DNA of 38,503 nt from Azolla pinnata. Lineage: Eukaryota > Streptophyta > Polypodiopsida > Salviniales > Salviniaceae. Made by a program: the position numbers and the translations under genes. The notes below the pieces were generated by a model that was given only the letters and a program-made list of their open reading frames with translations, had not been told where the DNA came from and did not search any database. Position 1 is the first letter of the stretch. The number at the start of each line of letters is the position of its first letter. Where the stretch lies: the NCBI GenBank assembly GCA_037176905.1, contig JBBBWG010030311.1, positions 10,847-49,349 of the forward strand, read 5' to 3'. Below are positions 10,495 through 22,014 of this stretch, one piece after another.

Positions 10495-13400
10495 ATGGCG
10501 TGCGATGAGGAAGAGAAGAAGAAGAAGAAGGCGGCGGATGAGTTGGGCGAGGTTCTCCAGTGTGGGAACACCGCTTGGGATTTGATCGGGCGCAGCAGGT
10601 CCTTTGAAGGATATGCATTGCTTCCATCCCCGGCTCGTCTCCGCCCTCTCATGGGTGTCCCTATCACGTTTGTGGCTTCTGGATCAGGTTAGATCTTCAC
10701 CTTTTGCTGCTTAATTTGTTTGATCTTTATGCAGGTTGCGGCACTGGATTGCTTTACGCTGTTCTCCTCCTTTTGAAGTTGTATGATTTCTAGAGCTTTG
10801 TAACGAGCTGTTTTGGAGCCGGGGTCTATGCTTAGGGTTAAGGTTCAGCTGGTATCTCATAAGATGAATACGTTAAGGTTGAGCTGGTATCTCATAAGAT
10901 GAATACGTCAAGGTTCAGCTGGTACCTCATAAGATGAATACGTTGATGAAGTCAAAGAACAGTTATTAGCTAGGTAGCAAGGGAGCAAGGGATGCTGTTT
11001 TCAGAGCGATTAAGATAACAGTTCGGATGGATGGGTACATTGTGTCAGACAGTTTTCTCTTTACAGCTCCCACAAATCATGTATTAAGGTTTCGTTCTAA
11101 GAGAACCGTTAACGTCCGTTTCCGTATGCTATCCTAGCCCATATAACTTTGTAAGCTCTCTTTATGTCAACGCCAAATAATAGTAGCTGTTCCTTAGAAA
11201 TGGCTTCATCATGGGAAATTAGATAAATTAACATTGAATAATATACATGGTCCTTTGATGTGAATGAATGATGCAATCTAAGTATGCTGGAGCTATGTTG
11301 AGACCCTAAGTTGGAGCAAATTATAAGCTGAAATTTTTATCGATCAAGATATTGGCATATGATGCTCAAAGAAGGATATCCAATTGCTGTATTTATCTTT
11401 CAAATGTAAACAGGATATTATTAGTGCATGAATTCTTTGAAAATGGATGCTCCAAGGTAAATCGGTTCTAAAAGAGCAGTTTATTACCAATGAATTTAGT
11501 AATGTGATGTGCATTAGCGTCAATAGAACTCCAAAGTTTCTCTGGATGTTTCAGGCTTTCTTAAGTGAACACATTAAAGATTTAAGGCGCCAAATTGTGA
11601 GTGCCATGTCTTTTCAGCTACATTTGTTGGAAAAATTCTGACTTTGCATCTGTCAACTACATTTGTATCCTGCCTGTATGCTTTTCCATTTGAAATAACA
11701 ATCCTCTTGAAACTTTTTGCTGGATTTTCGCAGCTTCTTGTCACTGTATTGCTCTGGATGCAGATGGTCGATGTTTTACATGGGGTCGGAATGAGGTAAT
11801 GTATTAAACAAATTGTCATTTTAAACTGATACAGTGAGAAATAAGGAAAGACTTGCTCATGTAGTTTGAATTAGCAGAAGGGTCAATTAGGACACGGTGA
11901 TTTTCTTACACGGGACTTACCGATGGTAGTAGCATCCCTGGCAAAGTAAGTCTATGCTTGTTATACCATAATTATGTTTAAGTTTAGTGGTCAGCCGGGA
12001 ATACTGATTATCATGGAATGCAGGTACAAAGTTGTTAAAGCAGGTGCTGGAAAGAACCATTCTGTTGTAATAACTGATGATGGCGATTCCTTGGCTTTTG
12101 GATGCAACAAACATGGACAACTTGGGTCTGGGTCTTTGAAGAATGGTACGATATCTCATGCTCTCTGGTTCATTGCATGTTAAGCTCTGTTTTTATTGTA
12201 GACTGTAGTGCTGATATGGGAGTTCAATGATCAATTTCAGAGACAGAGAGCTTAGCAGTGAAGTGTTCAGTTACCAAGACAACCCATGTGGCTTGTGGTT
12301 CAGATTTCACTGTTTGGCTCTCATCTGTACCAGGAGCAACTATCTTGTCTGGTGCCTTGTTCTAATGATATTCTCCACTTGAAGATACAATTGCCTATTA
12401 AGACTGATTGACAATGATGTTTCTATGCAGAACTGCAGGATTGCCCCAGTATGGACAACTTGGCCATGGCTCTGATAATCAGGTGAGCAAAGACTGATGC
12501 ATCTGGGACTAACTTGTTATAGGAGCAGTTGAGTACCGCTTTCCATCACTCCATCGTTAAATGAATTTATTTGTGAATGTACATGGCACTATACTCTACT
12601 CTACTTTTTATGGGGTGCTCCTTTGCAAAGTAAATGCAAAGTTTACAGATATGTGCTGTTTATTTCAGCATCTAAGTTTAATTATGATATTGGATATTCC
12701 TTGCAGTATAATGCTCGAGATAGCTCTGTGAAAATTGTATTTGAGCCGCAACCTCGACCAAAGGCTATAGCATCACTCACAGAGAAAACAATTGTCAAAG
12801 TGGCATGCGGAAATAATCATAGTGGTTAGCTGATATGTTCATTTGATATCCTCATTGATTTTTGTGCTTTTTTTAATTAATTAACTGCACTTTTCTTGTT
12901 GACATTTGCAGTTGCTGTGGATTCAAATGGCTTAGTTTACACGTATGCCTCTAGTTAGCCTTTGATATACTTATCTGTGTACCTGTCATCTACAATGGCT
13001 CACATTGGTGTTTCACATGTTCATCTGCTGCAGATGGGGATTTGGTGGCTTCGGAAGGTGGATCATAGGAACGATGCAATGCATATTTACAACTGAAACA
13101 AAGTAAACTGATGAAGTCTCAAGAGAATTTTGATTCCATTTGTATGTTTCATTGACTTGTAGGCTTGGTCACAAAGAGCAGAAGGATGAGTTCAGTCCAC
13201 GTGCAATAGAGCATTTTCAGCGACAAAATTCATTGCCGCCTACTGCAATCATCGCAGCCGGCTCTGCATATTCAGCTTGTACAGGTGTAGGGGGACAGCT
13301 TTACATGTGGGGAAGGGTGAAAACAACTGGTGACAGTTGGATGTATCCTAAACCTGTATATGACATGAGGTGAACACATCAAACTTTTTTGTATATTACT

Positions 13401-14669
13401 TATCTCTTTATAGACAGTAACTGTTTGCTTTGTTCCCATTATATTTTGTATTGATATCTTGCAATTTGTTTCTGGTATCTGGGGCTTTTCTATACATCCT
13501 GCGTAATTAACAGTGGATGGAATCTTCGCTGTATTGATTGTGGTGAGAAGACTACATTTGTTGGTGCGGAGACTTCCTGCATAAGCTGGGGACAGGCCTT
13601 TTATGGTGAACTTGGCTATGGCCCAACTGGTCCTAAGTAAACACTTACATCCTTGTTGAGCATGTATCAATTTCACTAATCTAGTCATGATCTATATTTT
13701 CTGAACGCATCTATGCAGGTCATCAGCTAATCCTAAGAAAGTAGACTCTTTGGAGGGAATGAACGTTTTAAGGTACATATTTACATGTTGAAGGTACATC
13801 AATAATTAAGTATATGCACTGTTGGATTCATATTATTTTTCCAGAAAGGTATTTCTTATGATAAGCTGTAGCAGCCTTCAATGTTTTGACGTTCCTCTCT
13901 TAACGTGTCACATTATCACTTAAAGTGCGTTCTTCTGAATGATTAGTAAATTCCACTATATCATCTGTTTCCAGTGTTGCTTGTGGTGTTGGGCATTCTC
14001 TCATTGTTGTGAGAAGAGACGGCTTTGAGGATCGAATTGAAAAGGTTTGCTATTTTTTGATTGTTGGAAGCCTGAAGGTTTATCCAGTTAACCTGACTGT
14101 CTGTCATCTGGTTTTGATAGCTCGAGGTCTTCGAAGGTAATCCACCCCCTGAAGGTAGAGAATTTCCATCCTTAGTTTTGATTCATATTTCTTGTCACCC
14201 AATGAACACATTCTAAATATCATACTTTTGCATACTTCTCCATCAATAGATACCGATGACAATGCTAGTGATTGATGCAGTTAAAAACAGTGCAACGGAG
14301 AATGGAACAGCAGCAGAAGAGTCAGCTGATGTTGTAAAAGTTCAGAATGGTGAAAAAAAGCGCAGAGGACGACCGAGGAAAGTGGTAGAAGCCCCTGCTG
14401 CAAAAAGGCCTCGGGGAAGACCCCCCAAGAAAGCAGCGAAGAAAACCGATGATAGTGATGATGGGGACCACGACGAAGACGACGACGACGACGACGACGC
14501 CGAGGATTACGAAGGTGATAGCAATGCCAGTGATGGTGAAGGAAGAGCACCAAGATCGGGAGGGAAAGGTTCTCATGGTCAAGGCAGTAATGCAAAAAAA
14601 GCTGCAGTGAAACCCACTGCAACGGAAGGCCCGAAGAGAGGCAGGGGAAGACCTCGGAAAAATACATAA
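10495..14669 (+). CDS. RCC2: RCC2/TD-60-type RCC1 propeller protein with AT-hook tail (15 exons, ~550 aa)
   Basis: Exons: 10495-10687, 11734-11795, 11878-11945, 12024-12145, 12241-12346, 12431-12482, 12707-12824, 12912-12942, 13034-13057, 13163-13369, 13514-13636, 13719-13772, 13975-14044, 14121-14154, then a last exon from 14281 (or 14269) to 14669. All join in phase. RCC1 repeats with the G-Q-L-G-H-G signature make up residues 1-420: KGQLGHGD, HGQLGSGS, YGQLGHGSDNQ, FGRLGHKEQKDE, YGELGYG. The segment GHKEQKDE-(S)PR and the YGQLGHGSDN...EPQPRP stretch are diagnostic for RCC2 rather than RCC1 or UVR8. Animal RCC2 is a chromatin/kinetochore-associated regulator of small GTPases; the plant function is not established. 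A Lys/Glu-rich N-terminus (EEEKKKKKAAD) precedes the propeller. The tail carries three AT-hooks and a poly-Asp run, which argues for nuclear, DNA-associated action. The 13034-13057 exon is only 24 bases. If the acceptor at 14250 is used the protein ends after 429 aa without the tail. Confidence 0.9.
10688..11733 (+). other. Intron 1 of the RCC2-like gene
   Basis: A 1.05-kb intron from CAG|GTTAGATC to TTTTCGCAG. It holds the 35-bp triple repeat at 10840-10944. Nothing else is recognisable. Confidence 0.8.
10840..10944 (+). repeat. 35-bp tandem repeat x 3
   Basis: Three contiguous 35-base copies starting AAGGTTCAGCTGGTATCTC and ending ATGAATACGTT. Copies differ at only a few sites (TTGAGC for TTCAGC, GTACC for GTATC, CGTC for CGTT). 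The low divergence implies a fairly recent duplication inside intron 1 of the RCC2-like gene. Confidence 0.95.
14250..14669 (+). other. Alternative terminal exon of RCC2: AT-hook/acidic tail or early stop
   Basis: The preceding exon ends in phase 1 (GAA G|gtagag at 14154; a second GT donor at 14136 is also phase 1). Three AG acceptors follow. The one before 14250, which has the best pyrimidine tract (CATACTTCTCCATCAATAG), reads DTDDNASD and stops at 14275. Those before 14269 and 14281 both keep the frame that runs to the stop at 14667-14669. That frame encodes AT-hooks RRGRPRK (14361-14381), RPRGRPPK (about 14407-14430) and GRGRPRK (about 14640-14660), an Asp/Glu run (about 14449-14510, from a GAC microsatellite) and Lys/Ala-rich linkers. 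AT-hooks bind the minor groove of AT-rich DNA. Confidence 0.8.
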
Positions 14670-16095
14670 GAGATACCTAACCTCACTTTGTTGAGTTAGT
14701 AGCTGGTTTGCTCGTTGGCTTTGTGCATACCTTAGAGCATCGCAAAAGCTCGGGCACAGGAGACTACTACACATCACAATCTGTTCTTTCTTACAGATGC
14801 AGCTGTTTGTGCAGGTGTGCTGCTGCTGTGAATCTAACTTTTATTTGTTGGGAAGTCCTAGTTCTTTTGGCAGGTCATGTGTTGCCTCCATTCATTGGCA
14901 TCATTTCTTTTAGGTGTAGTGTTTGAGAGACAGGGTGATACAATACTAACCTCACAGAGGGTTGCAAAGCTCACATACATAGCTGGTGATGGCTATTGGA
15001 AAAGTTTCATATGGATATTTGGGGCTTTTTTTTATAGCTTTTCATCACCTTTGCAGCTGTACATTTTAACTTGAGAGACAGTAAGTATCAATTCTTTGTG
15101 TTGTATTAGTAAGTTTCTTTTTTTTTTCTTACTTTGTTGTCGAAAGGTTCTATATTTAAATGCTTTCTACCAAAACATCATATAGATGTTTTCAGCGTCC
15201 TTCCATTTAGCAATTCATTCTAGTTTTGGAGTGATTGAGCAGCTGAAGGTTGGACAGTATGTATACCCATATGCTATTTCTCTGCTGTCGCACCTTAATC
15301 TTTATCCACATAGTTTATTTATCTTGATTGATATGATTAGATCATGGATGATAGAAGGACAAAAGTGTTGAGTGGGTCTACAAAAGCATGACATTTTCTG
15401 CCATCTTTGTTGGTGTTGTGAAATCCTCACAGATGCGATTATGCTCTCGAATTCTGTGTTATTTCACCTCCTTTGCAAGATGCCCATTATATGTGAGATG
15501 GAGTGAACTGCTCACGAGAGCCAAGCTTCTTTAGGAATCAGGCTTTCAAGAACTGAAGCTGTGAACACTGAGCATGTGATGGAGGTATTCCTTCACCGAC
15601 TTAATGGAGTTGCTCCTTGCAAATGGCTTAGTGGAAGAAATTATTTTGTCATGAGCAAAACTAATGGTCGAGAAGCTGGACCTTTGCGTGTTTTTAACAA
15701 GATAGTTAATATTGAATCATAATCAACGATTCCATCCATGACTCCACCCAATCTGCTCAGCGCACAATCAATCAGGTGGTATAAACCCTATCGAAATACA
15801 CATTCGCACAAGGCTGATTGATGTATACATTTGCATTTGCATTAGTTCCACAAGATATTGATGTGAGAGACATTGGGTACTAATAGAGATGCCAAATAGA
15901 CAAAAGCACCACATGAATGAAAATTGCCCATTCTCATTTGTATATAGGTGTATATAGGTAGCTATTTTGTACACAAAAAAACACAAGACGGAAATTTTCT
16001 AGTGGCTTTTCTCTCCACTATAATCTCCGAGTGTTCAAATCTGAATTGACCAAAATATTTGTAATTCACAAACGTGAATGTTTTGCATGTACAGG
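14670..16095. other. Gap between convergent RCC2 and NUP188 genes
   Basis: This 1.4-kb stretch should contain both 3' UTRs, as the genes run toward each other. No conserved coding sequence, RNA gene or repeat array is seen. Short open frames lack family features. Confidence 0.6.
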
Positions 16096-19000
16096 TCAAG
16101 TCAGGGCTGGGTACACAAATACAGCAACAGACTTCAGTGTCTTCAAATGTGCATCGGCAACTTCGTTTCCTTCAACAACTGTTGGCACATAAAGAAACGG
16201 TCTGAGTGGAAGCTTTTTCTCACCACTTACAAAAAGTGCAGGAAAAAAAGAGATGTGAATAGACAGTATAAGCGCTATAAATGAGAGACAATTTGGACAT
16301 AATTCCAGCACAAGAGGTAAACTGATGTACATGATAACCAATGCTCATAAGCGATTGCATTCAAGAACCAACGTTTAAGAAGAATTAACATTCTTACCCT
16401 CCAGTAGTCTCTTGAATTCTCTCATGAAATCCTCTGACCTTGCAGTCGATGGTCCGATTCCACAGAGGCGCAAAACACAGAGTTCGAGAAACAATGCTTT
16501 CTCCAATATGCTTATCATTAGTATACATGCCTGCTGTCTCTCAGATTCCAACGACTTTTTCCGACAAATATCTGTTATTACAGACATTGCCTGATCCTGG
16601 TAAACAGCACATGTCATCTTAAACTACGAGCATTGGCGAGATCATATTTTGAAAAATTGATCTGAGATTAAGGTATACAATAGTAGTGAAGACAAAAAAC
16701 CTGCAAACCGTAGAGAATTTCTGGAGCAGGAAATTCTGGAACCACTCTAGAACTAGATGTATTTCCCTCATCTATCAAGGCCACTGCATACTGTGCCTCC
16801 TTGAGCAAAAATTGTAGCAGCAGAAGGGCTATTTTGTACATGTGTTGCGCTATAGAATCTGAAAACTCTGTGGCAAGCACAGTCTCACCTTCAGTGCCCT
16901 TATTACTTGAAGAAACACCTTTGGCAGCGAGACTAAACCAACCCGAAGAAGAGCCAATTAGAGAAACCTTTGTTTGAGCCACAACTTCTAGTTTATCCAC
17001 AGGGATACAATGTAGTATTGTACTTGCACCACCTGTGACATTACGCATAGGAGCTTCTCTGGCAATGTAGGCAAGAAGATGAATACAATGGTGTCTGACA
17101 TTTATTTGTGATCTACTCATAGCATTAGACCAAAGCGACTCATGTCTCATTAATGCTGCCAATAGGTGAATCACTTGCTGTGTTCCTTCGAGGGATAAAG
17201 TGGTTATCTCTCGGTGTCCAAACTTGGCTCTCTTAATGCCATCTGTATCCAGGAAATGCGGGGATTCCAACGCAGATATAACAAACTCCTTGTAAGCCTC
17301 AAGAAACATAAATGCATTCTCAATTGCTGTATTTCGATTATCTTCTCCAAGGCTCTTAACAATAGCAGCCACAATCCCTGTACACACGGTCCACAAATCA
17401 TACTTTGTTATCCTTGCCTTCCGAACTTGAAATGGATCCTTCAGTTCACCAGCTCTAGGAGCCTCTTCTTTGAGGTTTGTCATAAAAGTTAAAATATGAG
17501 AAAAGAACCCAGCTGACAGGAGCATCTCCATTCCTTTCCGAAAGTGACAAAGACACAGAAGGAAATTTAATACTTCATATGCTGTATCAATATCCACTGT
17601 GTGCAACAGCACCAGAACTACTCCAATTACTGAATGTGACTCAAATACTTGAAGCCATATTTGTGGGGCTAAGAAATTTCTGATAAGAACAGATGTAACT
17701 GCAATAGTTAGATGCACATTGCACTTTTCTTCAACAAGTGTGCACAGAATTGGTAAAAACTCCATACTGAACTCTTCAACATCTGAAACTGCATCATTAT
17801 TCTGAGCAGAATCCTTGGTTTCAAGCTCCCATAACGTTAACCCACGACATTTTCTTTGCATTAAACTTAGACACGTGAGCCATGCACCAAGTACACTTGT
17901 TACCACCTGTGCTTCTGGAGGTTCAGCAGTATTCCACATTGTTCGCATGGTTGCCAAAAATGTGCTCATCACCTTAGGACAAATTCTCTCTACTTCCCGT
18001 TCTAAGAATACAGATGTCATGCAAATGCCAAACCACTTCATTAATACGTCAAGCAGGTGGGACTGTGCAGATATCAGGCTTTCCACATAGCGAGTGGGAT
18101 CACCATCTGGAGCTAAACATTTCAGGGATTCGCATATACAAGTGCATAATTCTGTGATACAACTAGCTGTCCAGCTTTCCTTTATCCCCGTCCCTACCTG
18201 CTAAGTAATAAAAGAAAATATACATACAGTTAGGCTAGAAGCAGGATGTTTCCTAGAAAGTAATATAAGCAAATCACATAAAGAGGGTAGAAATAGATTA
18301 CTTCTTCCTTGGTTGTAATAAACAGAGCCAGCACTCTGCATATTGCATCTAGAGCTGAGACCTGACATGTCCCCAGGCATGCCATCGAGTTTGCTTGCTG
18401 TAGACAATCAAGGGTGTTTACTGCTGTTTGGACAATATGCACTGGTGTTTGAGACCACCACTGAAGGCCTAGGTGCTCCCTCAATTGTGTTGTATCGTAG
18501 AGAGAACAGCGATCATGCAAAGCTTGAAGACTTTCAGGTCCCCTCTCTTTACTGTTGAAAACAAAGGGAGCTATATCCAGAGTATCAAGAAGTGATACCA
18601 GATCTTTAAAGGCCCCAGCAGGAACATGTCTACCAGCTTCAAGCTCTCCTTGCAGGTGAAAATAGAGATCATTCATTACTAATATTTGCAGATCTTTACC
18701 AGACCTAAAAAAAATACCAAATACAAAATCAGTTACCTACATTGCTTGCTTAAAAATCAATATATTAAGGCCAAGCAATGTAGTACCCATATCCATGAGA
18801 TAAATAATTGCTTAAAATTCCTTGAAAAGCTGGGTGATCTACAACCTGCAATCAGATTCCTTTACGTTCAGTTGTGTTCTGCAGGAAAAAATCCCCACAA
18901 TGCAAAAGTCCAGAAAATAACAATATTGTCATTAGATACATGAAAGAATGACCATTTTCAATGCCTGTTGAAGAAATCCAAGGAGAGGAGAGCTAAGTCC

Positions 19001-22000
19001 AAGTTCATCATTGGTAAGAATCTTCAACAATAAGCTCACTATCAACGCCCGCATCTCCGCCTGGAATGGGTGAAAAGTTGAAACATCTAGAGATTTAGCA
19101 ATATTTAGGGTTCGCATATTGATTTTATAATACGAGTTTAAGGCCTGGATTCATTATTTACTCTTAAAATTGTTATTACTGGGTAATCCTCATTGCTGGT
19201 GATGTTAGAATCGTAAATGTGTATGGCTGTACAACATTATAGTTCTGTACATCCCAATTATAATTTCTGATACTCACACTTTGATTTACAAAAGAATTAT
19301 ATGACACCTACCCTTGCTCTCTTGACAACCTTGTTGTCATAATGGCATTTAAAGATTGAAAACTTCAGCTTTATTGGGTTAATTGCCTCTATCACCTGCA
19401 ACAGTGTCAGTTCCTTTCCATGTTTTCTGGTCCCAGAAAGAATATGGGACACTGTTTTACTGTCAGCTGAGCCTCGTTCTGACCTTCTACATTGCTGTAA
19501 GAAGAACTCACATGCCACTATTTCCAACACAAAAGTTTGGCATTGATACACGTATGATCTTGCAAGCCATTCATCGCTAATTGTATCTTCCTCCAAAATA
19601 AACAATGAATCTGGCAAAAATGCTACAATTAACACCCAAAAATCATCATGCCGTTGAAAAACTTCCAAGATTCCTGGAAACTCTAGCCCAATTTCCCAGA
19701 TATTTTTTAGCATATAGAGTATAGGACACAAAATCTGTGGTTCACTGCAAAAAGGAATGAAAATTGTTGATCAATATCTGGAAATATTCACAGGACTGAC
19801 CATTTTGATTCATCCTACAGGTTTATTTAATGCCTGGAACAAAATCTATTGTTCTCAGAATGAAACATGTTTGGAAAACCCATGAACCAATAATAATCAG
19901 CAACTTAGCCACGGCATGTTAAAATAATACCTTTTCAATAGCGACTTTCCTTCAGACAAGATTTCCCTTATTGGCATACAAATAGAAGCATAATTTTCAT
20001 CTTGATCATCAATTTCTCCTTGTGCTGTCAGCTTATTCCCACAGGGTAATCTCTCTAACATATGAGGACATAGAAGCATTTCAACAAAAGAAACCTGCAA
20101 CACATATCATCAAGACTTCTGAAGAGAAATCATTTGCTAAACATTTTTAACAGTACAATTCTATATGTTAGTCCGCATGGTGAAAGACATTCTTTGATGG
20201 TCAAATAAGTTATTTGTGAGTGAGATGTAGATGGGTAAGTGGCTGTGAGTTCGAAATCACCTGGCACCTGGTTGCTGTTACTAGTAAGTCCAATGCGAGT
20301 GTATAAAGCTCTAAATTCAATTCTGCCATCTCCTTGGATAATAATCTTCTCAATGTCCTTCGTATAGAGCGTTTCTAAAAATTGGTAAAATTGACTTAAC
20401 AATTGTTCCAATACAAAATACCATAATATGATGCATAGTGACCTATATATTGTCACTTCAAGTAATCACATTATGAAATAAAATATAGATCCACCCACCA
20501 ACCTGCTCAACTTCCTGAAAATAGCTCAAAATATTTATCGGATGCGGCCTCGCCTTTGTAGAAACATGGCACAACGTTGTTAGCATTTTGATACTTGCCA
20601 CCTGCATTGCCTGCCATTACCGATTCAGAGGGATCAAAATGATTAGAAGAGTAGAAGTTACAAGCAGGAGTCCTAAGTTTATTCATTTTAAGAAAGAGAT
20701 ATGCTGTAGGGATGATGAAAACCTGATTCTGGAAGAGACCTGTTAGGGAGGCAACACATAATATGAAAGGCGCTGTTCCAACTGTGTGATGCATTACTGC
20801 ATGCTCTAGTGGAGTATTGCTTTTGGTATCCTGGAAGAGAAATCAGAAGACCCTGAGAGCTTCGCTTGGGACCCGAAACAGGCATCACAATCATGGAGTT
20901 AACTTGGAAGTAGAAGTTCAGTGTATTATTGCCATATTAGTGCCCAAAAACTACTTAGATAACAAGGGCCCCATGGGGATAACACTGCTACACTCTTCGT
21001 ATGCTGTAGCAGGGATTCAGTTGCTACAGCATACTGAGAGTGTGGCGGTGTCACCGTTAGACCATTACAAAGACATATCATCTTATGCATATGAGGGAAC
21101 AGAGTTTCAATTGCTACATTACATACACTGGATGAGAGGGATGTAGACAATGCTTGCTGCAACAAAGTAAGCCCACTGCATAATGCCCTCTCAAACCATT
21201 CAATTTCCTTTGAATCGGCGAATCGACTGAAATATAGACCCTGCAGTTACTAGAATTTGTTACTCATCAAACTTTTAGAAATAATGTTTATTTGCAGTTA
21301 TGAATTAACAGTAATACACACTCTTAAGTCATTCTCTGTAGTAGACAAGATCCTCAGAACTGTACTGTGAAATGCTCCATCAACCATTATGACTTCAAGC
21401 ACTCTCACCCTCAGCTGGAGCATATTTGGTCTTGAATCTGACAAAACAAGTTGCCCTATTTCGAAAACCTATCAAAAACGTGTTTTAATACTGCTGTATC
21501 AAAACGAAATTAGCAAAATAGAAGAAAGTCTATACTCTTTTCGTTTGATTTTTCTTGTTAGATTATAACCAATGGTCCTCAGTTTCTTCCAACCATTCTA
21601 GTTGGTTATTTTCACTTTCATTTTCGCCACATCAAAGGATTTAACCATTATGCTCACCAATAGGCAAGATACTGTAATTCATATACCTTCATCATGGAAA
21701 TATAAGAAATCAAGTCAAGCAATATTCTAAGTTTGATATTCCCTTCGTTCACTAGTTAATAAAATACCTTACTTTCAAAACTACACAGAAATGAGCAGAA
21801 AAATTATACTCTACTTTCATATTTACATGCCAATGAGTGTTATAATATACAAAACAACTACCCACCTTCGTAGTGATTTTCCAGCGCTCATACCTCTCCG
21901 CATACTTCCAGGTCATATGGTTCACAAAGAGATTACCAACAATATGGATCACTATGTTCTCCAAACTCTTTATCATAATTCCTTTTGTAATCATCGATGC

Positions 22001-22014
22001 ACATAAGTTGAGCA
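16096..22014 (-). other. NUP188: NUP188 exons 17-30 (C-terminal half)
   Basis: Exon borders in transcript order: 22014-21866, 21468-21322, 21240-21127, 20830-20723, 20601-20503, 20374-20261, 20094-19931, 19744-19312, 19060-18965, 18878-18846 (33 bases, tentative), 18704-18302, 18197-16701, 16596-16398, 16178-16096. The only unresolved junction is after 19060-18965: that exon leaves phase 0, while the next clear exon needs two bases carried over. The traced exons sum to 2 bases short of a multiple of three, so a missing micro-exon or a misplaced border of length 2 mod 3 is implied. The terminal exon is supported by the strong donor G|GTAAGAATG at 16398 and matching phase; reading through instead would end after KNVNSS. 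Confidence 0.78.

Noticed and set aside
14281..14777. Minus-strand open frames opposite the AT-hook exon
   Set aside because: Low-complexity His/Arg/Val runs that mirror the acidic and Lys-rich coding strand.
16375..16398. NUP188 ending by read-through of exon 29 (KNVNSS stop)
   Set aside because: A strong GTAAGAATG donor at 16398 joins in phase to an exon whose C-terminus matches the NUP188 family end.
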